Positions 1 through 10,366 are shown, counted from the first letter of the stretch. The stretch is 64,000 nucleotides of DNA from Flavobacterium lacisediminis (GCF_025909975.1 NZ_JAPCIO010000006.1:159624-223623), one strand, 5' to 3'. Numbers and translations are program-made. The notes: generated by a model from the letters alone, not told the origin.

Positions 1-96
1 CAATCTGAAATCATGATAACCGAAGGTTTAGGTCATCGTAAGATTTTAGGTGATGAAAATGTAATTCAAAAAGTAAAAGAATTTATTACAAAATAA
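1..96 (+). CDS. Alpha/beta hydrolase, C-terminal fragment (partial)
   Basis: The last 31 codons of a gene that begins before the window. The tail contains ITEGLGHRKIL followed by a short helix ending VKEFITK. This is the usual end of small alpha/beta hydrolases, where the His of GLGH is the catalytic histidine and DxxVIxxVxxFI is the last helix. The substrate cannot be told from this fragment. The gene ends in a bidirectional terminator shared with the convergent LOG-family gene. Confidence 0.6.
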   Translation, partial: QSEIMITEGLGHRKILGDENVIQKVKEFITK

Positions 97-129
97 AAAA
101 AAGTCCTTCGAATGAAGGACTTTTTTTTA
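97..129. terminator. Bidirectional rho-independent terminator
   Basis: The stem AAGTCCTTC (101-109) pairs with GAAGGACTT (114-122) around a 4-nt loop. An A-run lies on the left and a T-run on the right, so it can serve both convergent genes. Confidence 0.85.
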
Positions 130-131
130 TT

Positions 132-857
132 TTAGAAGTTAGGTGATAAATTGTATTTTTTATAGAAGTTATCTAGCGCTTCCAATACTTCATCTTCTGT
201 ATCAACTACTTTAATTAAGTTCATGTCTTCTGGATTGGCATTTTTCATTTTGTCAATCATCACAGTTTTAATCCAATCTAATAAACCTGACCAAAATTCG
301 GTTCCTACCAAAATAATAGGGAATTTTCCAATTTTCTTAGTTTGAATCAATGTTACTGCTTCGAATAATTCATCTAATGTTCCAAAACCTCCTGGCATTA
401 CCACGAAACCTTGTGAATATTTTACAAACATTACTTTTCTCACGAAGAAGTAATCAAAGTTTAAGTTTTTATCTTTATCGATATACGGATTAAAGTGTTG
501 TTCAAAAGGCAATTCGATATTTAAACCAACCGAAATTCCACCTCCATAATGAGCTCCTTTGTTTCCTGCTTCCATGATTCCAGGACCACCACCCGTAATT
601 ACACCATAACCAGCTTTACTGATTTTAAAAGCAATTTTTTCCGCTAATAAATAGTTTTTATCCTCAGGTTTTGTTCTTGCCGAACCAAAAATAGATACAC
701 AAGGACCTATTCTTCCCATTGATTCATATCCATTTACAAACTCAGACATGATTTTAAAAATTGCCCAAGAATCGTTTGATCGTATTTCGTTCCAAGTCTT
801 TTGTTTGAATTTTTCTTGAATTCTGTGATCTTCGTTTTCGTATTGATCTGCTGCCAT
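132..857 (-). CDS. LOG-family protein (TIGR00730 Rossmann-fold nucleotide hydrolase)
   Basis: 241 aa. The family signatures GGGPGIMEA (about residues 89-97) and PGGFGTLDE (about 155-163) are both present; they define the LOG / lysine-decarboxylase-like fold that cleaves nucleoside 5'-monophosphates (cytokinin riboside monophosphate phosphoribohydrolase activity in characterised members). A cytoplasmic enzyme; its physiological substrate in Bacteroidetes is not obvious. The start is an ATG at 857. The gene lies downstream of uvrA on the same strand with a 32-nt gap, so the two may be co-transcribed. The annotation 'lysine decarboxylase' often seen for this fold should not be taken literally. 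Confidence 0.85.
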   Translation of the reverse strand: MAADQYENEDHRIQEKFKQKTWNEIRSNDSWAIFKIMSEFVNGYESMGRIGPCVSIFGSARTKPEDKNYLLAEKIAFKISKAGYGVITGGGPGIMEAGNKGAHYGGGISVGLNIELPFEQHFNPYIDKDKNLNFDYFFVRKVMFVKYSQGFVVMPGGFGTLDELFEAVTLIQTKKIGKFPIILVGTEFWSGLLDWIKTVMIDKMKNANPEDMNLIKVVDTEDEVLEALDNFYKKYNLSPNF

Positions 858-889
858 ATTCGTTTCGTTTTAATTTTTAAAAAAGCCTG

Positions 890-3724
890 CTAAGATAATT
901 CTTTTTTCAAAAATTGGGCTGTGTAGCTTTTTTTATTTTTTATTATTTCTTCTGGAGTTCCTTTTGCGACAACTTCTCCACCGCCTTTTCCACCTTCGTA
1001 CCCAATATCAATTACATAATCGGCTAATTTGACAACGTCTAAATTATGCTCGATAATTAATACGGTATTTCCTTTGTCAACCAAGACATTAATTACATCC
1101 ATCAAAACACGAATGTCTTCAAAATGTAATCCTGTTGTGGGTTCGTCTAAAATATAAAAGGTGTTTCCTGTATCTTTTTTAGATAATTCAGTAGCAAGTT
1201 TAATACGTTGCGCTTCTCCTCCAGAAAGTGTTGTACTTTGTTGACCTAAAGTAATATAACCCAATCCAACATCTTGAATCGTTTTGACTTTTCGATAGAT
1301 TTTCGGAATATTTTCAAAGAATTCTACTGCTTCATCCACAGTCATATTCAATACATCCGAAATTGATTTTCCTTTGTAACGAATTTCCAATGTTTCTCTG
1401 TTGAATCGTTTTCCCATACAGGTTTCGCATTCCACATAAACATCAGGTAAGAAGCTCATTTCAATGGTTCTCACACCCGAACCTTCACAAGTTTCACAAC
1501 GCCCGCCTTTTACGTTAAAACTAAATCTTCCTGGTTTATAACCACGAATCATCGCTTCTGGCGTTTGTGTGTATAAACTTCTAATTTCTGAAAAAACATC
1601 GGTGTAAGTCGCTGGATTTGAACGCGGAGTTCTTCCAATCGGACTTTGATCAATGTCAATTACTTTATCAATATGTTCTAAACCTTCAATTTTCTTGTAA
1701 GGTTGTGGTTTTTTTACAGCATTGAAAAAATGGGCATTTAAAATAGGATACAATGTTTCATTAATCAATGTTGATTTTCCACTTCCAGAAACACCAGTCA
1801 CGCAAACTAATTTTCCCAACGGAATTTCAATCGAAACATTTTTTAAATTATTTCCTGTTGCACCTGATAATTTGATGGATTTTCCATTGCCTTCTCTACG
1901 TGTTTTTGGCACTTCAATCTTCATTTTACCGTTTAAATATTGTGCGGTAATGGTATCTTCTTGTAATAGTTCTTTCGGTGTTCCTTTACTGATAATTTGT
2001 CCACCAAAACGACCTGCTTTCGGACCAATATCAATCACATAATCGGCACGTTCAATCATGTCTTTATCATGTTCAACTACAATTACTGAATTTCCGATAT
2101 CACGTAAACTTTCTAACGATTTTATCAAGCGTTCGTTGTCTCTTTGGTGCAAACCGATACTTGGTTCATCTAAAATATATAAAACACCAACTAATTGCGA
2201 ACCAATTTGCGTGGCCAATCGAATACGTTGCGCCTCACCACCAGAAAGCGATTTTGAACTTCGGTTTAGTGATAAATAATTCAAACCAACATCTAACAAA
2301 AATTGTAGTCGAGCGGTAATCTCTTTAACAACCTCAACGGCTATAACTTTTTGTTTTTCAGATAAATGATTATCTAAATCGGCAAACCATTCGGATAACT
2401 CGGCAATATCCATTTGAACTAATTCGCCGATATTTTTTCCGTTTAATTTGAAATATAAAGATTCTTTTCTCAATCGTGTTCCTTCACATTCTGGACAATC
2501 ATTTTCGTCCATAAATTCTTTTGCCCAACGCTTAATACTTGCTGAATCGGAATTATCGTATTGATTTTTGATAAAATTTGAAATTCCTTCGAAATCGATT
2601 TTATAATCTTTAGTAATTCCCATAACCTTTGACACAACAGAGAATTTTTCGTTTCCTCCATACAAAATCATATCCATTGCTTCCTGAGGAATATCTTCAA
2701 TAGCATCGGTTATTTTGAAATCATATTTTTGAGCAATTATTTCCAATTGCTTGAAAATCCAAGAACTTTTATATTCTCCCAAAGGTGCAAAACCACCATT
2801 TTTAATTGATGATTTCGGATTCGGAATAATTTTCTGTAAATTGATTTCATTCACAGTTCCTAATCCGTTACAACACGGACAAGCTCCTTTTGGAGAATTG
2901 AATGAAAAGTTATTTGGTTCAGGATTTGGATATGAAATTCCAGAAGACGGACACATCAAATTACGGCTGTAAAAGCGTACTTCTTGACTTTCTTGTTCAA
3001 TCACCATCATCACATCATCACCATGGTACATAGCGGTTTTGATACTTTCCGATAAACGTTTGTCGGTATCTTCTTCGGTATCAATTGCCATTCTATCAAT
3101 AACAATTTCGATATCGTGTGTTTTATAACGATCGACTTTCATGCCAAATTCTAAATCCCGAATTTGACCATTTACACGAACTTTTAAGAAACCTTGCTTG
3201 GCAATTTGCTCAAATAATTCGCGATAATGTCCTTTACGAGAACGAACAACTGGAGCTAAAATATTAATGCGTTTTCCATTAAAATCTTCTAAAATCAACT
3301 GCTTTATTTGGTCATCCGAATACGAAACCATTTTTTCGCCCGTATTAAAACTGAAAGCATCAGCTCCTCTTGCATACAACAAACGTAAGAAATCGTAAAT
3401 TTCTGTAATAGTTCCAACAGTTGAACGAGGTGATTTACTTGTTGTTTTTTGCTCAATCGCAATCACAGGTGAAAGTCCGTCGATTTTATCTACATCTGGA
3501 CGTTCTAATCCACCAAGAAATTGTCGAGCGTAAGCAGAGAACGTTTCGATATATCTTCGTTGTCCTTCAGCATAAATCGTATCAAAAGCCAATGACGATT
3601 TTCCGGAACCTGATAAACCAGTAATAACCACTAGTTTTTCACGCGGAATAGATACATCAATATTTTTAAGATTATGGGCTCTAGCACCAATAATTTCGAT
3701 AGTTTCTTCTGTTGTGTGTTGCAT
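890..3724 (-). CDS. uvrA: Excinuclease ABC subunit A
   Basis: 944 aa from the ATG at 3724. UvrA is the damage-recognition ATPase of nucleotide excision repair. Two ABC ATPase halves are visible: Walker A GLSGSGKS (about 36-43) and GVSGSGKS in the second half, with ABC signatures LSGGEAQRI in both, plus the C-terminal zinc module CETCEGSG...CETCMGKR. In the first zinc module the expected CPxC reads CPSS, so one Cys ligand is missing, while the partner CPCC remains. The frame extends four codons upstream to a TTG at 3736, but that start would sit almost inside the -7 box TATCTTTG (3741-3748), so ATG 3724 is preferred. Confidence 0.95.
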   Translation of the reverse strand: MQHTTEETIEIIGARAHNLKNIDVSIPREKLVVITGLSGSGKSSLAFDTIYAEGQRRYIETFSAYARQFLGGLERPDVDKIDGLSPVIAIEQKTTSKSPRSTVGTITEIYDFLRLLYARGADAFSFNTGEKMVSYSDDQIKQLILEDFNGKRINILAPVVRSRKGHYRELFEQIAKQGFLKVRVNGQIRDLEFGMKVDRYKTHDIEIVIDRMAIDTEEDTDKRLSESIKTAMYHGDDVMMVIEQESQEVRFYSRNLMCPSSGISYPNPEPNNFSFNSPKGACPCCNGLGTVNEINLQKIIPNPKSSIKNGGFAPLGEYKSSWIFKQLEIIAQKYDFKITDAIEDIPQEAMDMILYGGNEKFSVVSKVMGITKDYKIDFEGISNFIKNQYDNSDSASIKRWAKEFMDENDCPECEGTRLRKESLYFKLNGKNIGELVQMDIAELSEWFADLDNHLSEKQKVIAVEVVKEITARLQFLLDVGLNYLSLNRSSKSLSGGEAQRIRLATQIGSQLVGVLYILDEPSIGLHQRDNERLIKSLESLRDIGNSVIVVEHDKDMIERADYVIDIGPKAGRFGGQIISKGTPKELLQEDTITAQYLNGKMKIEVPKTRREGNGKSIKLSGATGNNLKNVSIEIPLGKLVCVTGVSGSGKSTLINETLYPILNAHFFNAVKKPQPYKKIEGLEHIDKVIDIDQSPIGRTPRSNPATYTDVFSEIRSLYTQTPEAMIRGYKPGRFSFNVKGGRCETCEGSGVRTIEMSFLPDVYVECETCMGKRFNRETLEIRYKGKSISDVLNMTVDEAVEFFENIPKIYRKVKTIQDVGLGYITLGQQSTTLSGGEAQRIKLATELSKKDTGNTFYILDEPTTGLHFEDIRVLMDVINVLVDKGNTVLIIEHNLDVVKLADYVIDIGYEGGKGGGEVVAKGTPEEIIKNKKSYTAQFLKKELS

Positions 3725-3740
3725 AATTTTTGGCAAAACG

Positions 3741-3748
3741 CAAAGATA
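3741..3748 (-). promoter_or_regulatory. -7 box of uvrA promoter
   Basis: TATCTTTG on the minus strand matches the Bacteroidetes consensus TAnnTTTG. It lies 16 nt before the uvrA ATG. No clear -33 TTG was found at the expected distance. Confidence 0.6.
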
Positions 3749-3809
3749 CTGATTTTAGTGCGAAAATTTAGGTTGAAGTAAGAATAAGAATTTGTTAAAT
3801 AAAGACCTT

Positions 3810-5627
3810 TTATTCAATAATCATGGATTTCAAACGATGTCTATATTTTTCTAAAATTAATTGTTTGTACATAAAACCAAGAAAAATTCCGTTTTTCAGC
3901 ACTGGTAAAACTTTACATTCAGAAGCATCAAATTTATCCATGATGGTTTCAAGTGTTTCATCATAAAAGATAATTTCTTTGGGTTGTTGCATGATTTCTT
4001 CAACAGCTGTATATTTTACTTTGAATTGAGAGAAAACAATTGGTCGAATTTCATCCAAATGAATAAGTCCAAGTAGTTTGTTTTTTTCGTCTAAAACAGG
4101 AAAAATATGTTCATCAGATTCTTGAATTTTTTGAACCAATTCCTCTAAACTATTACTCAAAGAAATAGCTTTAAAATCGGTTTGAATAAGTTTAGAAACA
4201 TCAATAGAATTTAAAATATTGGTATCGCGGTTATCGGTAAAAACTTCGCCTTTATCTGCTAAATTTTTAATATCAAACGAATACGGCTCAAAACGTTTAG
4301 AAATGGCAAAACTTACCGAAGACACAATCATTAAAGGAACCATCAAATTATAACCGCCAGTAATTTCAGCAATTAAGAAAATTGCAGTTAACGGCGCATG
4401 AAATAATCCACTTAGTATTCCTGCCATTCCAACTAAAGTAAAATTCCCAACAGGAAGTTTTGTAAACCCTATTAAATTAAAAAATGTTGCCACCGAAAAT
4501 CCCAAATAAGAACCCACAAATAGTGATGGTGCAAAATTACCTCCATTTCCACCGGCTCCTAATGTTAAACTAGTTGCATACACTTTGATTAACATCGTTA
4601 AACTAACAAAAATCAACAAAATCCAGGATGAATCTTGAAAGCGTTCAAAAACTGTATTTTGCACTAATTTTCCAGATTGATTGTCGGCTAAAAGTTTAAT
4701 GCTTTCATATCCTTCTCCAAAAAGTGATGGAAAAAAGAAAATCAAAATCCCTAAAATTCCCGCTCCAAACAATGCTTTGTTAATGTAATTGAACCTTAAT
4801 CTTGCAAAAAAATGTTCGATTTTTCGGAATGTTCTGGCATAATTTATCGAGACAAATCCGCTTAAAACACCTAATAAAATATAATAAGGTAAATTATGAA
4901 AATCAAAAAACTGTACCTTTTTAAAGGAGAATAAAATGGTATCGTTCAAAACTATTGTAGAAATTAAAGCTCCAGTAGCAGCACTAATCATAATTGGAAT
5001 AAATGCCGTAATACTAATCTCGGCTAAAACTACTTCAATAGCAAATAAAACACCTGCAATTGGTGCGTTAAAAGCAGCTCCAATTCCGGCGGCAACTCCA
5101 CATGCTAATAACAGCGTTCTATCTTTATAACTTAGTCTATAATTTTGTGCATAATTACTTCCAAAAGCTGCTCCAGTAATTGTAATGGGTGATTCTAAAC
5201 CTGCGCTTCCGCCCATACCAACGGTAAACGAACTTGTAATTATTTGAGCAAACATTTGCTTTCTAGGCATAATACCTCGCTTTTTAGCAACGGCATACAT
5301 AATTTGCGAAGTTCCTTTTTCTATAGAACCATCTAACACTTTTTTAATAATAATTACTGTGATGATAATTCCGATGATTGGTAAAGTACTATTACTAAAA
5401 GGAAGGTGAAGTATATCATCTAATTTTTGGGACGATTTAAAAACCCAATGCGCAAAAGTTTTCAGAATAATTACCGCCAAAGCAGAAGAAATCCCTACTA
5501 AAACACACGATAAATAAATAAACTGACGTGGTGTAAGTAACGATTTCAAAAGAAAAATAAACTGTTCTAAACGTCTAAAATTCTTATGAACTAAGTTTTT
5601 AAAAGAAAACGTTTTTTTTCTTGGCAT
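3810..5627 (-). CDS. ClC-family chloride channel/antiporter with C-terminal CBS domains
   Basis: 605 aa integral membrane protein. Signatures of the ClC fold are seen: a GSAGLESP segment (the GREGP-like loop carrying the gating glutamate), GIGAAFNAPIAGVLFAIE, and GGNGGNFAPSLFVG (GxFxP selectivity loop). The last ~140 residues (from about 460) resemble a pair of CBS domains, which in this family bind adenine nucleotides. Whether it is a channel or a Cl-/H+ exchanger is not decided by the sequence. The start is the ATG at 5627. It sits 49 nt downstream of the AcpH-like gene on the same strand. Confidence 0.9.
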   Translation of the reverse strand: MPRKKTFSFKNLVHKNFRRLEQFIFLLKSLLTPRQFIYLSCVLVGISSALAVIILKTFAHWVFKSSQKLDDILHLPFSNSTLPIIGIIITVIIIKKVLDGSIEKGTSQIMYAVAKKRGIMPRKQMFAQIITSSFTVGMGGSAGLESPITITGAAFGSNYAQNYRLSYKDRTLLLACGVAAGIGAAFNAPIAGVLFAIEVVLAEISITAFIPIMISAATGALISTIVLNDTILFSFKKVQFFDFHNLPYYILLGVLSGFVSINYARTFRKIEHFFARLRFNYINKALFGAGILGILIFFFPSLFGEGYESIKLLADNQSGKLVQNTVFERFQDSSWILLIFVSLTMLIKVYATSLTLGAGGNGGNFAPSLFVGSYLGFSVATFFNLIGFTKLPVGNFTLVGMAGILSGLFHAPLTAIFLIAEITGGYNLMVPLMIVSSVSFAISKRFEPYSFDIKNLADKGEVFTDNRDTNILNSIDVSKLIQTDFKAISLSNSLEELVQKIQESDEHIFPVLDEKNKLLGLIHLDEIRPIVFSQFKVKYTAVEEIMQQPKEIIFYDETLETIMDKFDASECKVLPVLKNGIFLGFMYKQLILEKYRHRLKSMIIE

Positions 5628-5676
5628 TATTTATGATTTAAATGCGAAATTAAGCTTTAAAATCAGAAGTTAAAAG

Positions 5677-6270
5677 CTATAGTTTATTTAGTTCGGTAAT
5701 TTTCTGTTTACACGAAATTATTAATTCTTCAAAAAAAAGAAAAAACTCCGATTCAAATTCGGTATAAAAATCTTGTAATTCCACAATAGCTTCTTGCATA
5801 TTGGCTCTGTGCTTGGTTTTGTAATCCATCTGAAAAAGTATCATTTCTAGACCAGCAATAGTAGCATAACTCACAAACCAATTTCTTGCAATCATATACG
5901 GCATCATTCCCTTAATTCTCTCAGTTAAAATATCGTAATTATCTTGTAATAATTGATAGAAATTGTCGGCATAATCATCTAATTTTTCATCAGAAAACTT
6001 GCTCCAGTTTTTTGCTAAAAAGTGATCATACAAAATATCCATAATCACACCCGAATAATGTCCGTATTTTTCGTGCAAACGATGTTTACTTTGCCTATAA
6101 ATAGGATGCATATCGGTAAAACTATCAATGTGGCGGTGCAATAAAATCCCTTTTTTAATTTCGGAATCGAACTTTTCATAATCGTGACCTTTGATACTAT
6201 CTGCCAAGAAATTCCCGATTTTTAGCAAATCGTTAGTTCCTGATAAGTAAATATGTGCGAGATAGTTCAT
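5677..6270 (-). CDS. Acyl carrier protein phosphodiesterase (AcpH/DUF479 family)
   Basis: 197 aa. The start MNYLAHIYLSG and the inner HRHIDSFTDMHP motif are typical of the AcpH (DUF479) family, which belongs to the HD-type metallohydrolases and removes phosphopantetheine from holo-ACP in E. coli. His and Asp residues expected for metal binding (HRHIDSFTD, and MDILYDHFLA) are present. Divergent from glmM. Function by family only; many Bacteroidetes members are uncharacterised. Confidence 0.8.
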   Translation of the reverse strand: MNYLAHIYLSGTNDLLKIGNFLADSIKGHDYEKFDSEIKKGILLHRHIDSFTDMHPIYRQSKHRLHEKYGHYSGVIMDILYDHFLAKNWSKFSDEKLDDYADNFYQLLQDNYDILTERIKGMMPYMIARNWFVSYATIAGLEMILFQMDYKTKHRANMQEAIVELQDFYTEFESEFFLFFEELIISCKQKITELNKL

Positions 6271-6304
6271 TTTTTATGTGTTCTTTTTGTAAATATATAA
6301 AAAA

Positions 6305-6331
6305 ATCTTTGCGTCTTTGCGTCTTTGCGAG
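6305..6331 (+). repeat. Short tandem repeat of ctttgcgt
   Basis: Three tandem copies of the 8-mer ctttgcgt (last copy ending ga) between the AcpH-like gene and glmM, ending about 10 nt before the glmM -7 box. The same words (gcgtctttgcgg, cgcaaag) recur in the trpB-trpA spacer at 21811-21900. Confidence 0.8.
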
Positions 6332-6341
6332 CTACATCTTT

Positions 6342-6349
6342 TATATTTG
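6342..6349 (+). promoter_or_regulatory. -7 box of glmM promoter
   Basis: TATATTTG, a full match to TAnnTTTG, 22 nt before the glmM ATG. Confidence 0.6.
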
Positions 6350-6371
6350 TATTTCAAAATTAAAACTACAC

Positions 6372-7769
6372 ATGACATTAATAAAATCAATATCAGGAAT
6401 TCGTGGCACAATTGGTGGTGCGGTTGGCGACAATTTAACTCCAGTTGATGCTGTAAAATTTGCATCAGCTTACGGTTCGTTTTTAAAAATAAGACACGCT
6501 TCAAAAGGTAACGAACGATTAAAGGTAGTTATTGGAAGAGATGCTCGAATTTCGGGACCAATGATTCACAATTTAGTAATGAATACATTAGTTGGACTAG
6601 GAATCGATGTAATAGATTTGGGCTTATCCACCACTCCAACAGTTGAAATTGCTGTTCCGCTTGAAAAAGCTGATGGTGGAATTATTTTAACGGCTTCACA
6701 CAATCCAAAACAATGGAATGCTCTAAAATTATTAAACGAAAAAGGTGAATTTTTAAGTGGAAAAGAAGGCGAGTTAATTTTAGAAATTGCCGAGAACGAA
6801 GCTTTTGATTTTTCGGATGTTGATAATTTAGGCGAAGTCATTGAAAACAATGCTTACATGGATATTCACATTGATGAAGTCCTAGAATTACCTTTGGTGG
6901 ATGCTGATTTGGTAAAAACAAAGAAATTCAAAGTAGTAGTTGATGGTGTGAATTCATCGGGTGGAATTATTATTCCAAATCTACTAGAACAAATGGGAGT
7001 TGAAGTAGTAAAATTATACTGTGAACCAAACGGTCATTTTCCACACAATCCTGAACCTTTGAAAGAACATTTGGGTGATATTTGTAAATTGGTTGTAGAA
7101 GAAAAAGCGGATTTCGGAATCGTGGTTGACCCAGATGTAGATAGATTAGCTTTTATTTCAAATGATGGTGAAATGTTTGGCGAAGAATATACTTTGGTAG
7201 CCGTTGCCGATTACGTTTTATCGAAAACTCCAGGAAATACCGTTTCTAATATGTCGTCTTCTCGTGCTTTGCGCGATATTACTGAAAAACATGGCGGAAC
7301 CTACCAAGCAAGTGCTGTGGGTGAAGTTAATGTGGTGGAATTAATGAAGAAAAACAACGCTATAATTGGTGGAGAAGGAAATGGAGGAATCATTTATCCA
7401 GAATCACACTACGGAAGAGATAGTATGGTAGGTGTGGCTTTATTTTTGACTTATTTAGCGAATCAAGATAAAACCGTTGCTGAAATTAGAGCTTCATATC
7501 CGCAATATTACATGAGTAAAAATAAAATTGAACTAACACCTCAAATTGATGTAGACAATGTTTTAGCAACGTTAACTGAAAAATATAAATCGGAAAATAT
7601 TACCACAATTGACGGAGTAAAAATCGATTTCCCAACAGAATGGGTACATTTGAGAAAATCTAACACTGAACCCATTATTAGAATATATACAGAAGCACCG
7701 ACACAATCAGAAGCTGATATTTTAGCCGAAAGATTTGTAAAGGAACTAAAAGAAATAGCAGGTATTTAA
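6372..7769 (+). CDS. glmM: Phosphoglucosamine mutase
   Basis: 465 aa from ATG 6372. Converts glucosamine-6-phosphate to glucosamine-1-phosphate for UDP-GlcNAc, peptidoglycan and LPS synthesis. The active serine loop TASHNPKQWN has its Ser at about 109, the metal loop DPDVDR lies at 253-258, the sugar loop is GEGNGGIIYP, and the phosphate site RKSNTEPIIRIYTEA is near the end. The open frame extends 39 codons upstream, but that part has no homologous character and contains the -7 box, so the later ATG is used. It could be read as a phosphomannomutase; the Bacteroidetes form with this length and loop set is usually GlmM. Confidence 0.88.
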   Translation: MTLIKSISGIRGTIGGAVGDNLTPVDAVKFASAYGSFLKIRHASKGNERLKVVIGRDARISGPMIHNLVMNTLVGLGIDVIDLGLSTTPTVEIAVPLEKADGGIILTASHNPKQWNALKLLNEKGEFLSGKEGELILEIAENEAFDFSDVDNLGEVIENNAYMDIHIDEVLELPLVDADLVKTKKFKVVVDGVNSSGGIIIPNLLEQMGVEVVKLYCEPNGHFPHNPEPLKEHLGDICKLVVEEKADFGIVVDPDVDRLAFISNDGEMFGEEYTLVAVADYVLSKTPGNTVSNMSSSRALRDITEKHGGTYQASAVGEVNVVELMKKNNAIIGGEGNGGIIYPESHYGRDSMVGVALFLTYLANQDKTVAEIRASYPQYYMSKNKIELTPQIDVDNVLATLTEKYKSENITTIDGVKIDFPTEWVHLRKSNTEPIIRIYTEAPTQSEADILAERFVKELKEIAGI

Positions 7770-7774
7770 AAAGA

Positions 7775-7808
7775 AAAAGGTCAGATTTAAAATCTGACCT
7801 TTTTTATT
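7775..7808. terminator. Bidirectional terminator between glmM and a secreted protein gene
   Basis: AAAGGTCAGATTT pairs with AAATCTGACCTTT, with A-run and T-run flanks. The T-run overlaps the stop codon of the convergent gene. Confidence 0.85.
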
Positions 7809-8244
7809 ATTTTCCTTTACCTCTACCATTATTGTTTTTGCCTTTTCCAGGATGACCATTCCCTTTTGATTTTGAATTTACAGAAGCATTTCCTTTATTT
7901 TTTTTGTATTTGGTTTTATGAGAATAATTATAACGTTGAGGACTATCTCCATAAAAATCCAATTCAACTTGTGTGCTTCTTCCTAAATTAATCCCCACAA
8001 AAATTGACGGTACTTTTACACTCACTGCCCATTTTCCATTATTAAAATAAATATAAACACCCTTTTGTATATCGTAATACATATTTTGATTTGGGAAGTA
8101 AATATGTCTGGTTTTAGCTCTATAGCCATGTGCTGGAGCCCAAGGTGGTGGTCCTTGTGAAAAAACTTCTGTTGGTATTACCAACATAAATACTAAAATC
8201 AATACCCCAAAAAGCGTTGCTATTCTGTTCTTAATCGTTTTCAT
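7807..8244 (-). CDS. Small secreted protein with basic Gly/Lys/Asn tail
   Basis: 145 aa. An N-terminal signal peptide (hydrophobic LFGVLILVFMLVIPTEVFS, cleavage likely after FSQ) is followed by about 85 residues rich in Tyr/Phe/Pro with a YYDIQKGVYIYFNNGKW segment. The last ~35 residues are almost entirely Lys, Gly, Asn and Ser. This resembles short periplasmic or surface proteins common in Flavobacteria. No function is recognised. The basic tail may bind nucleic acid or polyanionic surface polymers, which is only a guess. Confidence 0.75.
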   Translation of the reverse strand: MKTIKNRIATLFGVLILVFMLVIPTEVFSQGPPPWAPAHGYRAKTRHIYFPNQNMYYDIQKGVYIYFNNGKWAVSVKVPSIFVGINLGRSTQVELDFYGDSPQRYNYSHKTKYKKNKGNASVNSKSKGNGHPGKGKNNNGRGKGK

Positions 8245-8354
8245 TATATTAAATTTTAATAGTTACTTACTAGTTATAAACAATAATACTGCCAAAAATC
8301 AAGTATAACTAGTAATTTAACTTGTTTTAACATCTTCAACAAAGAAAAAAAATA

Positions 8355-10343
8355 TTACTTAACAATAATCTTTTTGGTAATATACTCGTTACCATTAGTA
8401 ACTTTTACTAAATACATGCCGGCATTCAAATTTAAATTAAGTTGAATTTCACTCTCAAAATCCTGACTTTGCACTAATTGTCCTGTAATCGTATAAATAT
8501 CAACTTTTGAAGCACCTTCTAAACCTGAAACAATCAAGTATTCCGAAGCTGGATTTGGATAAACCGCTACTCTATTTTCAATAGGATTTTGGTTTGACAA
8601 TGTAGAAGACCATGGTTGTCCAAAATTTGCTCCAAAAATGTAATCCGCTAAGTTTGGATGGTCTATGAACGGATTACGATTCATTTGCCAAGTGTAAATA
8701 TAATTATTACGATTCTTTTCAAAGTCATCTCTTGGGTCAGTTGTATTCCAAGTTAATAATGTTGCTAAATCTCCAATACTATAAGATGGATTTCCGCTAC
8801 TTAATTCTACTGGATCACCATTAACAACATTCAAAGCATCAAAACGAACTGCCATGTAAAATAGAGCTCTAGCTACATCTCCACGCCAAGAACCTTGAGT
8901 TCCCGATGGTCCTGCATAAACAGTTGAAGTGTTTACTGGACCATAATTTTTATTATTTCTAGACGAGTTTTCCTGACCACTAACAGCTCTAATATGATGA
9001 GCGTCTGAAACACCATCAACTGTAATAAAAGCACTTGTCGTGGTCCAAAAATTAATTCCATCAGCTGTATCGCCATTAGCTACTTCAAAACCACCTCTTG
9101 ATTGACAAAAAATATGTTCTCTATTCCATTTCCCTACAATACTACTTGTATTTTGTTGATCTAACTTAGCAAATGGAACTTCAGTATAAATACACCAAAC
9201 TTGATTATTATTTAATGGATTTCTATCAGAAGTTCGTAAAATTTCCCATATATCTGCATAACTATGTAATCTTACCACTGCTGGATTTGCAATTATATTT
9301 TGAACGGCTTGTTTTAAAGCACTACCCGATAATCCTTCTAATGAATCATAATATCCTGCTGGAATAGTTGATGTTACAACATTATATGTAGGATTTAAAG
9401 GGGTCCCCCATGGGTCTGTTGCAAAATTAGCATCATTTACCCTAAGCACCATATTGTTGTTATAAGAAACATAACCAACTGGTAAAGGTTGGAAAACAAA
9501 TTTCATTTCTTCATCACCTTCATCAAATCCATCATTAGAAAGAATAATACCATTTTGTGTAGATGTTTGCCCAACTGGAATCATTACAGTAAGTCCTCCT
9601 GAGAAATCTAAATTTGTAAAGTTTCCATTAGCTAATGTAAAATTCATAATTAAATTTTCATTCTGAACAGGTTGACTTGTAGTGAAAGTAATATTAAAAC
9701 TATCTCCTTCATTAAAACTTGCTTGAGGGAAAGAAACTGTTATGTAATTAATTGGAATTCCAGAGCCATCATTATTAACACCTGGTGTTGGTGATTTTAC
9801 TTCAAAAGTTCCGTCATTTTTTCTTTGAATAGAATTTACATCGTTCTCTACATAAAATCTAGAAATACCGAGTTGTCCCATCAAATATGTAGGCTGTGTA
9901 GTGTTATTTGAGTGAGCAAATGCATCAACTAAATTTGGAACATCAAAAGTTGCTGAATCAACAGGAAAATCAACATCATTTCCTCTGTAAATTGAAGCTA
10001 CACAAGAAGAATTTTGAATTCCGTTTAGGGGTATAATAAAAAAAGGGGTTGGTGTAACTTGAGAATTTCCAAAATGAATTATCCCATTAATATCAGTTGT
10101 TAATCCATCTAAATCAATTGTTCTATAAATTGTGTTGGTAGAAGCTCTGTAAAAAACCAAAACATATCCATCTAATGAAAAATTTGGTAACGCAATTCCA
10201 TTCGAATCAAAAGATTTTAATTCAATAAATTCTTTAACATCTGCACCCGGTGTATCCGCATCAATTTCATTAATAACAACGGTTTGAGAATAAGAAAACA
10301 TTCCTAATAAAAGGAATAATAATGTAAGTAATTTTTGGGGCAT
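8355..10343 (-). CDS. Secreted endonuclease I family protein with T9SS type A sorting domain
   Basis: 662 aa from ATG 10343, where a normal signal peptide begins (MPQKLLTLLFLLLGMFSYSQ). Order: lamin-tail-like domain (VVINEIDADTPG..., about 20-160), a Calx-beta-like segment, an endonuclease I (EndA/NucM) domain with KWNREHIFCQSRG (catalytic His) and DAHHIRAVSGQENSSRNNKNYG, and a C-terminal type A T9SS sorting domain (VYPNPASEYL ... GMYLVKVTNG ... KKIIVK). It should be exported by Sec, then released or anchored by T9SS, and degrade extracellular DNA or RNA. The frame extends 20 codons upstream to a TTG, rejected because it precedes the signal peptide and covers the -7 box. Confidence 0.88.
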   Translation of the reverse strand: MPQKLLTLLFLLLGMFSYSQTVVINEIDADTPGADVKEFIELKSFDSNGIALPNFSLDGYVLVFYRASTNTIYRTIDLDGLTTDINGIIHFGNSQVTPTPFFIIPLNGIQNSSCVASIYRGNDVDFPVDSATFDVPNLVDAFAHSNNTTQPTYLMGQLGISRFYVENDVNSIQRKNDGTFEVKSPTPGVNNDGSGIPINYITVSFPQASFNEGDSFNITFTTSQPVQNENLIMNFTLANGNFTNLDFSGGLTVMIPVGQTSTQNGIILSNDGFDEGDEEMKFVFQPLPVGYVSYNNNMVLRVNDANFATDPWGTPLNPTYNVVTSTIPAGYYDSLEGLSGSALKQAVQNIIANPAVVRLHSYADIWEILRTSDRNPLNNNQVWCIYTEVPFAKLDQQNTSSIVGKWNREHIFCQSRGGFEVANGDTADGINFWTTTSAFITVDGVSDAHHIRAVSGQENSSRNNKNYGPVNTSTVYAGPSGTQGSWRGDVARALFYMAVRFDALNVVNGDPVELSSGNPSYSIGDLATLLTWNTTDPRDDFEKNRNNYIYTWQMNRNPFIDHPNLADYIFGANFGQPWSSTLSNQNPIENRVAVYPNPASEYLIVSGLEGASKVDIYTITGQLVQSQDFESEIQLNLNLNAGMYLVKVTNGNEYITKKIIVK

Positions 10344-10358
10344 AAAAACTAATTTTAT

Positions 10359-10366
10359 CAAAAATA
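10359..10366 (-). promoter_or_regulatory. -7 box before the endonuclease I gene
   Basis: TATTTTTG on the minus strand, 15 nt before ATG 10343. Confidence 0.5.

Noticed and set aside
6255..6371. 39-codon N-terminal extension of glmM
   Set aside because: It covers the -7 box and the ctttgcgt tandem repeat, and GlmM proteins start at the later Met.
8281..8288. TATTATTG as promoter of the small secreted protein gene (minus strand)
   Set aside because: One mismatch and no -33 element; too weak to list as a feature.
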